Source: a virus. Taken from it: DNA of 21,813 nucleotides. The stretch spans positions 1-21,813 of IMG/VR virus record IMGVR_UViG_3300045999_012180, one strand, 5' to 3'. Shown piece by piece: positions 1-5,667 of the stretch. Position numbers and translations under genes: made by a program. The notes beneath the pieces were generated by a model, which was not told the origin of the DNA, did not search any database, and was given only the letters and a program-made list of their open reading frames with translations. The stretch's first letter is position 1, and the number at the start of each line of letters is the position of its first letter.

Positions 1-344
1 GTGGAGGTATAAATGTAACAAATGCTAATTTTAATATATCAGCAGCAGATGCCGGTGATTTAGATTACTTAAACACCAATGTAGGCAAAACAGCTAATAT
101 AGTAACTGCACCAAATGTAGCTATATTTACAGGAGCAGCATTACTCCAACCAAACCCAGGTTCTTCATTACCTCCTACATCAGCAAGTAATTTTACTTTC
201 TTTGTGAACGGTGTTAATGTTGATTCATCACTAGTAACAATTGTAGAAGCTGGAGGTAACGTAACATTAGTACTTAATACTAATGGAATGGGTTATACTT
301 TAATTCCAACAGATGAAGTTGTAGCTAGCGGAAAATTCCAATAA
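1..344 (+). CDS. Phage structural protein, C-terminal part (5' end outside window)
   Basis: The frame is open from base 3 to TAA at 342-344 and gives 113 residues with no start, so the gene begins upstream. The product is beta-rich, with Asn, Gly, Val and Thr dominant and few charged residues. It ends with a stretch of the type VTIVEAGGNVTLVLNTNGMG, then YTLIPTDEVVASGKFQ. I associate this type of ending with the C-terminal domain of large phage virion or fibre proteins (memory of the family, not a search). Its neighbours are all fibre-like genes, which fits. The next gene starts one base after the stop, so the two are probably co-translated. Exact role unknown. Confidence 0.7.
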   Translation, partial: GGINVTNANFNISAADAGDLDYLNTNVGKTANIVTAPNVAIFTGAALLQPNPGSSLPPTSASNFTFFVNGVNVDSSLVTIVEAGGNVTLVLNTNGMGYTLIPTDEVVASGKFQ

Positions 345-345
345 A

Positions 346-555
346 ATGGCACGAATTAGGTTAGAACAATTAAGATCAAATTTAAGTTACAATACAGGAT
401 CAAACGTATTGTCTGTATCTGGTTCACTTAATGTTATACAAACTAATCCAACATACTCTGCATTAACCACTTCTGGTTCATTCTACGTAGTAGATTCTCC
501 TGGTGTAGCAAGTGGTTCATATAATGGAAATGCTATAGACGGAGGAACATTTTAA
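346..555 (+). CDS. Small fibre-like structural protein
   Basis: A 69-residue protein. It begins MARIRLEQLRSNLSYNTGSN and continues with a VSGSLNV segment and a TTSGSFYVV segment, the same SGSL/SGSF turns used throughout the large fibre proteins downstream. The ATG at 346 lies one base after the preceding stop (TAA-A-ATG), suggesting translational coupling, and there is no Shine-Dalgarno sequence. The charged N-terminus followed by beta repeats resembles the attachment end of a fibre without its shaft. It may be a short virion decoration or a connector for the neighbouring fibres. That role is inference; the coding call is well supported by position and composition. Confidence 0.75.
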   Translation: MARIRLEQLRSNLSYNTGSNVLSVSGSLNVIQTNPTYSALTTSGSFYVVDSPGVASGSYNGNAIDGGTF

Positions 556-558
556 TCG

Positions 559-566
559 ATATTTAT
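559..566 (+). promoter_or_regulatory. ATATTTAT late-promoter-like motif before the 938-aa fibre gene
   Basis: ATATTTAT lies 67 bases before the ATG at 626, just after the previous stop. It is one of eleven copies in front of genes in this window. No -35-like sequence is shared between copies, as in T4 late promoters, which need only a -10 octamer. Function as a promoter is inference. Confidence 0.6.
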
Positions 567-570
567 ACAC

Positions 571-605
571 GGCTTACATAAGCCAAAGTATTAGAGGTAT
601 ATACC
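571..605 (+). promoter_or_regulatory. Two inverted repeats in the leader of the 938-aa fibre gene
   Basis: GGCTTA-CA-TAAGCC at 571-584 can fold as a small hairpin, and GGTATATACC at 596-605 is a perfect 10-base palindrome. Both lie between the ATATTTAT motif and the start at 626, so they would be in the 5' leader of the mRNA. They could stabilise the transcript or affect initiation. Function is not known. Confidence 0.45.
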
Positions 606-625
606 GTTTAAATTGATCCATACAT

Positions 626-3442
626 ATGGCTGTTAACATTGAACTGAAACGTAGTGCGGTTCCTGGTAAGGTGCCGACCACTGGTTCCCTAAATTTAGGA
701 GAAATTGCCATCAATACTTTTGATGGTAAAGCATACTTTAAAAAGGACGATGGCACACAGTCAATTATAGAATTAGCTACTACTTCTGGATCCTCAGCAA
801 CCTCTTCATATGCTCTAACATCTTCTCTTCCTCTTCAAGGTGTTGTTACTGCTTCTGCTGTTAATACAACTATTACTTTTACAAAAGGAGACGGAACTAC
901 ATTTAGTGTTACAACTTCTCAATCTGGATCTGTAGCTTCAGCATCATATGCTGATTTTGCAGTATCAGCATCATATGCTTTAAGTGCATCTAATGCACAA
1001 ACAGCATCATTTGTATTAAATGCTGTTTCATCATCGTATGCAACAACTGCCTCTTCAGCAGATAATTTTACTGTAAGAGGTACATTAACGGCTCAAACAA
1101 TTGTAGCCCAAACTATTACATCATCTACTGAATTTATAACTGGATCAACTAAATTTGGTACTCAATTAACAGATACACACCAGTTTACTGGATCAGTATC
1201 AATAACTGGTAGTTTAGGTATAAATGGTGTTGATTATACTTCAACATCAGCTTCATTTGATACTAGAATTATAAATAATAGTGCTAGTATTGCAGCACTA
1301 TCAGCTTCATTTAATGGATTTAGTGGATCATTCAATACAGGATCATTTACAGGATCCTTTAATGGTCAATTTACAGGTTCATTACTTGGAACAGCATCAT
1401 ATGCTACTAACGCTAATACTGCCTCTTATGTCTTAAATGCTGTAAGCTCTTCATTTGCTAGTACAGCTTCGTTTGTAGAAAATGCACAAACAGCAAGCTA
1501 TGTTTTAAATGCAGTAAGTGCTTCATTCGCTAGTACAGCATCCTTCGTTCAAAATGCAGTAACTGCCTCTTACGTCTTAAATGCGGTATCAAGCTCATTT
1601 GCTTCTACAGCATCTTATGTTAATCCACTTAACCAAGCAGTAGTAGTATCTGGATCTTTAACAGTAAGTGGTTCTACTAACTTTGTAGGATCTACAGGCA
1701 CAACATTATTTTCAGCCAATGCTGATACTTTAACCTTTACAGGTTCAATTTTTACAAGTGGATCTATTGTATCAACAGGTAGTTTAAGTATAAGCAGCAT
1801 AACAAGTTCATTACTTGGAACTGCTTCGTTTGCTACTCAAGCATTAACAGCATCTTATGCATTGAATGCTTTAAGTTCATCATATGCCCTAACAGCATCA
1901 TATGCAGAAAACATTCCTGCTACAGCATCTTATGCTTTACAAGCATTAAGTGCATCGTTTGCTTTAACAGCATCATACGTTGCAAATGCCTCTTCATTTC
2001 CATTTACTGGAAGTGCAATTATAACCGGAAGTTTAGTTGTAACAGGATCTGTTAGCTCAACAGGTGGCTTTACAGGATCATTATTAGGAACCGCTTCGTT
2101 TGCTAACAATGCTACTTCAGCATCAAATGCTTTAACAGCATCTTATGTGTTGAATGCAGTAAGTAGCTCGTTTGCAACTAGCGCCTCAAATGCTACTACA
2201 GCATCATATGTTTTAAATGCAGTAAGCTCATCATTTGCTTCAACAGCATCATATATTAATCCTTTAAATCAACTAGTTATAATAACTGGCTCTCTTATTC
2301 AAGGATTAGAGGGAAATATAGCGACAGGAGAATACTCACATGCTGAGGGAAGTATTACTAAAGCAACAGGAGACTACTCGCATGCTGAAGGAGATAATAC
2401 CCAAGCAAAAGGAAATTATTCACATGCTGAAGGTCAAGAAACAATAGCATCCGGATCTTATTCACATGCGGAGGGGTATCAAACAATAGCATTAGCCAAT
2501 CATCAACACGTACAGGGCCAATTTAACGCTGTATCATCCGTACCCTCCGCTTTTATTGTAGGTAATGGAACTGACAATAGTAATAGATCAAACTTAATAT
2601 ATGCTCATGATTCTACAGTTGAAATAACAGGATCATTAGAAGTAAATGGAGGTATAACAGGATCATTACAAGGTACAGCAAGCTGGGCTAATAATGCTAC
2701 AAGTGCATCATTCGCTAGTACAGCATCGTTTGTTCAGAATGCTCAAACAGCTTCTTATGTATTAAATGCAGTAAGTGCATCGTTTGCATCAACAGCATCG
2801 TTTGTTCAAAATGCTGTTTCATCTTCATTTGCTACTACAGCTTCATTTGCAACACAAGCCGCAAATGCTACAAGTGCTTCATTCGCATTAACAGCATCTT
2901 CAGCAGATAACTTTACCGTAAGAGGTACACTTACAGCACAAACAATTGTAGCCCAAACTATTACATCATCTACTGAATTTATAACTGGATCAACTAAATT
3001 TGGAAGTATAATTACAAATACTCACCAATTTACAGGTAGTGTAAGTATTAGTGGTTCTTTATCTGTATTCGAGGGAGTAATAAATAATTTAACTGCCTCT
3101 AATGCTGTAACGGCATCATATGCTTTAACAGCATCCTTTGTTCCTGGATTAAATTTATCTCAAATTTCAACAGGAAGCATTGTTGCTAGTGTAGATGTAG
3201 ACCCAAGTAATTTATTCCTAATAAAATCAGGAAGTACTCAATATTTTAACATTTCTAGTAGTGGAAATACCACACTTAGTAGTGATTTATTTATAATTAA
3301 AAACTTTACAACACAACAACCCGTAGTAACAGTTAGTCAGAGCATTGTACAATTTGCAACTCAATCAACTTCTCCAACAGGTATTGCTCCTAATGGAGGT
3401 TTCTGGTTTACTTCTGCTGATTTCTATGTGGGTCTTGACTAA
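626..3442 (+). CDS. Large repetitive tail-fibre-like protein (938 aa) with SHAEG repeats
   Basis: Residues 1-55 (IELKRSAVPGKVPTTGSLNL then GEIAINTFDGKAYFKKDDG) match an N-terminal segment I recognise from many phage tail fibres, where it probably anchors the fibre to the particle. The rest is almost only Ser, Ala, Thr, Gly, Asn, Val and Phe. It has 15-residue units of the type SFASTASFVQNAVSA, SITGSL turns, and two copies of a module with TVRGTLTAQTIVAQTITSST (DNA 1061-1216 and 2905-3060). Around residues 564-635 are four SHAEG repeats about 15 residues apart, resembling YadA-head or Hep_Hag beta-roll units. The C-terminus (NGGFWFTSADFYVGLD) is a short distinct cap. No S74 chaperone domain is visible. 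ATG is preceded by A/T-rich sequence without Shine-Dalgarno. It is likely a trimeric fibre; which receptor it binds is unknown. Confidence 0.85.
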   Translation: MAVNIELKRSAVPGKVPTTGSLNLGEIAINTFDGKAYFKKDDGTQSIIELATTSGSSATSSYALTSSLPLQGVVTASAVNTTITFTKGDGTTFSVTTSQSGSVASASYADFAVSASYALSASNAQTASFVLNAVSSSYATTASSADNFTVRGTLTAQTIVAQTITSSTEFITGSTKFGTQLTDTHQFTGSVSITGSLGINGVDYTSTSASFDTRIINNSASIAALSASFNGFSGSFNTGSFTGSFNGQFTGSLLGTASYATNANTASYVLNAVSSSFASTASFVENAQTASYVLNAVSASFASTASFVQNAVTASYVLNAVSSSFASTASYVNPLNQAVVVSGSLTVSGSTNFVGSTGTTLFSANADTLTFTGSIFTSGSIVSTGSLSISSITSSLLGTASFATQALTASYALNALSSSYALTASYAENIPATASYALQALSASFALTASYVANASSFPFTGSAIITGSLVVTGSVSSTGGFTGSLLGTASFANNATSASNALTASYVLNAVSSSFATSASNATTASYVLNAVSSSFASTASYINPLNQLVIITGSLIQGLEGNIATGEYSHAEGSITKATGDYSHAEGDNTQAKGNYSHAEGQETIASGSYSHAEGYQTIALANHQHVQGQFNAVSSVPSAFIVGNGTDNSNRSNLIYAHDSTVEITGSLEVNGGITGSLQGTASWANNATSASFASTASFVQNAQTASYVLNAVSASFASTASFVQNAVSSSFATTASFATQAANATSASFALTASSADNFTVRGTLTAQTIVAQTITSSTEFITGSTKFGSIITNTHQFTGSVSISGSLSVFEGVINNLTASNAVTASYALTASFVPGLNLSQISTGSIVASVDVDPSNLFLIKSGSTQYFNISSSGNTTLSSDLFIIKNFTTQQPVVTVSQSIVQFATQSTSPTGIAPNGGFWFTSADFYVGLD
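1061..1216 (+). repeat. Fibre module A, copy 1
   Basis: This encodes DNFTVRGTLTAQTIVAQTIT, then SSTEFITGSTKFG, then THQFTGSVSITGSL. Bases 1094-1158 are identical, 65 of 65 by eye, to 2939-3003 in the same gene. Related copies occur in the 1111-aa gene. Confidence 0.85.
1390..1620 (+). repeat. 15-residue fibre repeat array in the 938-aa gene
   Basis: Successive units of the type TASFVQNAVSASFAS or TASYVLNAVSSSFAS, about 45 bases each. Protein units are nearly identical, but codons differ from unit to unit. Further, less regular arrays lie near 1830-2270 and 2690-2890. Confidence 0.8.
2317..2530 (+). repeat. SHAEG repeat block
   Basis: Four tandem units of the form YSHAEG-x3-TxAxG (residues about 564-635), followed by a degenerate HQHVQG unit. 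This pattern is typical of YadA-head-like or Hep_Hag beta-rolls in trimeric surface fibres. The His and Glu residues stand out against the otherwise uncharged shaft. Confidence 0.75.
2905..3060 (+). repeat. Fibre module A, copy 2
   Basis: Second copy of the module in the 938-aa gene. It shares a 65-base exact match (2939-3003) with copy 1, followed by the diverged SIITNTHQFTGSVSISGSL. The exact block suggests recent recombination or gene conversion. Confidence 0.85.
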
Positions 3443-3446
3443 TTCA

Positions 3447-3454
3447 ATATTTAT
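3447..3454 (+). promoter_or_regulatory. ATATTTAT late-promoter-like motif before the 531-aa fibre gene
   Basis: ATATTTAT lies 37 bases before ATG 3484, five bases after the upstream stop. It is followed by TAACCCCTAATTA at 3462-3474, which also occurs in the leader of the sheath gene. Confidence 0.6.
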
Positions 3455-3483
3455 TAATAGATAACCCCTAATTAATTCAACAA

Positions 3484-5079
3484 ATGGCAACTTGGAAAAA
3501 AGTCATTGTATCAGGTAGTAGTGCAGAATTAGCTGCATTAAAAGTAGATAACCTTACCTCCGGTCAAGTAGTAATCGGTGGTGGCAGTGCAGGTAACTTA
3601 ACTACTACTGCAATCAACGGTACAGGAAATATAGTAGCTACTACAAACGCTACTAACCTAGTACACTCTGGATCATTTAGTGGTTCATTTACTGGAGATT
3701 TAACATCTGTCTTAGCAGCTGGTTCACAACCTAACTTTGTAGCTTATAATATATCTACTGGAAAATTCACATATGCAGGAACAGGTTCATTTACTGCTGC
3801 TACTGCTTCTTATATAACTTCTTCCAATGTTTTTGGTCCATTTGGATCAAATAGTATTTTAACAGCTTCATTTGCTACAACTGCTTCATTTGTACAAAAT
3901 GCTCAAACAGCATCCTTTGTTCAAAATGCAGTTAGTGCTTCATTTGCTAGTACTGCTTCATTTGTACAAAATGCAGTTAGTGCTTCATTCGCTTCAACAG
4001 CATCCTTTGTACAAAATGCAGTTAGTGCTTCATTTGCATCAACTGCCTCTTCAGTTAATGCTTTAAACCAAGCTGTAATAATTAGTGGTTCATTTACAGT
4101 ATTTACAGGCAGTGCAGTTGAACTTCAAGTTACTAACACAGGTGTTAGAATAGGTAATATAGTTACCGATGCTCACACAGTAACAGGTTCATTCAATGTT
4201 AGTGGAAGTGTAGTTATAACTGGTTCATTACAAGCAACCTCAATTACAGCCTCTATATTTGGTACTTCGTCATTTGCTACAAGTGCTTCATTTGCAACTA
4301 CAGCATCGTTTGCTAGTACAGCTTCATTTGTTCAAAATGCTGTATCTGCATCATTCGCTAGCACTGCTTCATTTGTACAAAACGCTGTATCTGCTTCATT
4401 CGCAACTACAGCTTCATTTGCTAGCACAGCTGCTCAAGTAAATAATGCCTTAACATTTGGTTTAGGTATATCAAGCAGTGCTGCTACTTATAACGGTTCA
4501 ACTGCCGTAACATTCCATGTTTCTGGTGCTTCTAATTTATCAAATAATATCATACCAAAATGGAATGGAACTGGATTTACCAACTCAAACGTTACTGATA
4601 CTGGTACCCAAGTTCAAATTGGTGCTGGTGCTACTAGTGGATTAAGTGTAGCAGCTGGTGGTATTAACGTAACTGGTAATTCAACTTTCAATAGTAATTT
4701 AACTGTACAAGGTGACTTAACAGTTAATGGTACTGCATCGTTTGTTAACTCAACAAACTTATATGTTAAAGACCAATTTATTACAATTAATAGTGGTTCA
4801 AGTACCTTAGCTGATTCTGGTATTATTTCTCAATACAATACTGCAGGTTCTGGATCTGCATTCTTCCTTGAAGCTGGCTCAGCCGGTACTTATGGAAGAT
4901 GGGCAGTAGCTTATGATTTAATTGGTACCTCAACTTCAGCAACTGCTGATGAATTTATGGTAACAGCTAAAATTAATCAAGCTTCCAACCCATCTGCAGC
5001 ACCAACTTGGGGAAGTACAGGAAACGGATCAGGTAATATGTGGGTAACAAACGCTGGTGATATATTTATATACGCGTAA
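3484..5079 (+). CDS. Repetitive tail-fibre-like protein (531 aa)
   Basis: It starts MATWKKVIVSGS, a peptide shared with the 1075-aa fibre (MPNWKKVIVSGS), so the two may attach to the same site or partner. Residues about 125-197 and 255-320 are 15-residue repeats (SFASTASFVQNAVSA). Between them lies one copy of module B (VELQVTNTGVRIGNIVTDAH, DNA 4081-4212). The C-terminal 200 residues are less repetitive, with LTVQGDLTVNGTASF, then TNLYVKDQFITINSGSSTLA, and ending in MWVTNAGDIFIYA. This looks like a folded tip. Almost no charged residues occur in the shaft. A virion fibre or appendage is the best reading, and its exact location is unknown. It is probably transcribed from its own promoter. Confidence 0.82.
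   Translation: MATWKKVIVSGSSAELAALKVDNLTSGQVVIGGGSAGNLTTTAINGTGNIVATTNATNLVHSGSFSGSFTGDLTSVLAAGSQPNFVAYNISTGKFTYAGTGSFTAATASYITSSNVFGPFGSNSILTASFATTASFVQNAQTASFVQNAVSASFASTASFVQNAVSASFASTASFVQNAVSASFASTASSVNALNQAVIISGSFTVFTGSAVELQVTNTGVRIGNIVTDAHTVTGSFNVSGSVVITGSLQATSITASIFGTSSFATSASFATTASFASTASFVQNAVSASFASTASFVQNAVSASFATTASFASTAAQVNNALTFGLGISSSAATYNGSTAVTFHVSGASNLSNNIIPKWNGTGFTNSNVTDTGTQVQIGAGATSGLSVAAGGINVTGNSTFNSNLTVQGDLTVNGTASFVNSTNLYVKDQFITINSGSSTLADSGIISQYNTAGSGSAFFLEAGSAGTYGRWAVAYDLIGTSTSATADEFMVTAKINQASNPSAAPTWGSTGNGSGNMWVTNAGDIFIYA
3859..4060 (+). repeat. 15-residue fibre repeat array in the 531-aa gene
   Basis: Tandem 45-base units. For example, a block beginning TGTACAAAATGCAG at 3963 recurs at 4008. 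Units encode ASFVQNAVSASFAST. A second array with the same unit is at about 4255-4440. Confidence 0.8.
4081..4212 (+). repeat. Fibre module B, copy 1
   Basis: Encodes FTVFTGSAVELQVTNTGVRI then GNIVTDAHTVTGSFNVSGS. It is one of five copies in the window: one in this gene, two in the 1075-aa gene and two in the 1111-aa gene. Confidence 0.85.
5062..5069 (+). promoter_or_regulatory. ATATTTAT motif inside the 3' end of the 531-aa gene
   Basis: ATATTTAT sits within the last codons of the fibre gene (reading D-I-F-I-Y-A-stop) and 38 bases before the next start at 5100. This matches the spacing of the intergenic copies. If functional, it drives the 5100-5563 pair. Confidence 0.45.
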
Positions 5080-5099
5080 TAAAGTTTTAAAAATTAGTT

Positions 5100-5327
5100 A
5101 TGGGTTTTAATTTAAAGAATGTTGTGATAGGTAATCAACCACAACCTAGCCCTGAGCAATCGTTGTCTTCTGCTCCTTCCTCAAATTCTCCTGAATTAGA
5201 GTTGGAAGAGCTACAATTTTTACTTAAAATGCTAGGGAATGCCGATTTAAAAGGGCATCAGGTTGAAATGTTTTATAATATGATTATCAAATTACAAAAT
5301 TTATACTTACAAAAATCTAAAAAATAG
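5100..5327 (+). CDS. Small helical protein, unknown function
   Basis: 75 residues. The N-terminal third is a Pro/Ser/Gln-rich linker (QPQPSPEQSLSSAPSSNSPE). It is followed by acidic and hydrophobic helical sequence (LELEELQFLLKMLGNADLKG) and a Lys-rich end. No domain recognised. It is followed two bases after its stop by another small helical protein (5330), so the pair is probably one operon placed between two fibre genes. Roles such as fibre-assembly chaperone or internal virion protein are possible but unsupported by a motif. No Shine-Dalgarno precedes the ATG. Confidence 0.7.
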   Translation: MGFNLKNVVIGNQPQPSPEQSLSSAPSSNSPELELEELQFLLKMLGNADLKGHQVEMFYNMIIKLQNLYLQKSKK

Positions 5328-5329
5328 TT

Positions 5330-5563
5330 ATGGATATTTTCTCTATTGATTTTACTCACAATGAGATCGCATTTATTCGCCAATGCCTTGATTTACCTAG
5401 TATATCAGGACGTGACGCTAAGTTCTTAGCTGGTCTGCAAAGTAGAATAGAAAATGAATTAATTCAGATCGAACAATTGAAACAAGCAGAATCTCAAAAA
5501 AAAACAGAAGAACTACAAGTAATCCTAGAAGCAGAGCAAACAAAAGCGAATAATAAAAAATAA
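5330..5563 (+). CDS. Small coiled-coil protein, unknown function
   Basis: 77 residues. The first half (MDIFSIDFTHNEIAFIRQCL, then DLPSISGRDAKFLAGLQSRI) is compact and probably helical. From about residue 42 the sequence is Glu/Gln/Lys-rich with coiled-coil character (IEQLKQAESQKKTEELQVIL) and it ends in a basic tail. The start is two bases after the stop of 5100-5327 and has no promoter motif of its own, so it is likely co-transcribed. I do not recognise the family. Its position beside fibre genes suggests a role in fibre assembly (inference only). Confidence 0.7.
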   Translation: MDIFSIDFTHNEIAFIRQCLDLPSISGRDAKFLAGLQSRIENELIQIEQLKQAESQKKTEELQVILEAEQTKANNKK

Positions 5564-5567
5564 TCAC

Positions 5568-5575
5568 ATATTTAT
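5568..5575 (+). promoter_or_regulatory. ATATTTAT late-promoter-like motif before the 1075-aa fibre gene
   Basis: ATATTTAT five bases after the preceding stop and 100 bases before ATG 5668, the longest leader in the window. Confidence 0.55.
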
Positions 5576-5588
5576 ACACACAGCACTG

Positions 5589-5656
5589 TTGGCCTGAATA
5601 AGGAAGTAGGCATATACACGGCATAAGTGTATGTATCTAACCGCAGTATAAACTGT
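5589..5656 (+). promoter_or_regulatory. Structured leader of the 1075-aa fibre gene
   Basis: Three short stems can form. GCCT pairs with AGGC (about 5592-5611). ATACAC (5614-5619) pairs with GTGTAT (5627-5632). CAGT pairs with ACTG around ATAA near 5643-5654. The string ATACACGGC at 5614-5622 also occurs in the leader of the 938-aa gene (565-573). Possible mRNA-stabilising or translational control element; unproven. Confidence 0.4.
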
Positions 5657-5667
5657 ACAAAAATACT

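Noticed and set aside
3859-4060. Regularly spaced 45-base repeats that could look like a CRISPR array
   Set aside because: The units are contiguous, lie in frame within a coding region and have no spacers.
3872-4441. Extra + strand frames rich in Leu, Gln and His inside the 531-aa gene
   Set aside because: They are frame shadows of the 45-base repeats, with repetitive products and no regulatory sequence.
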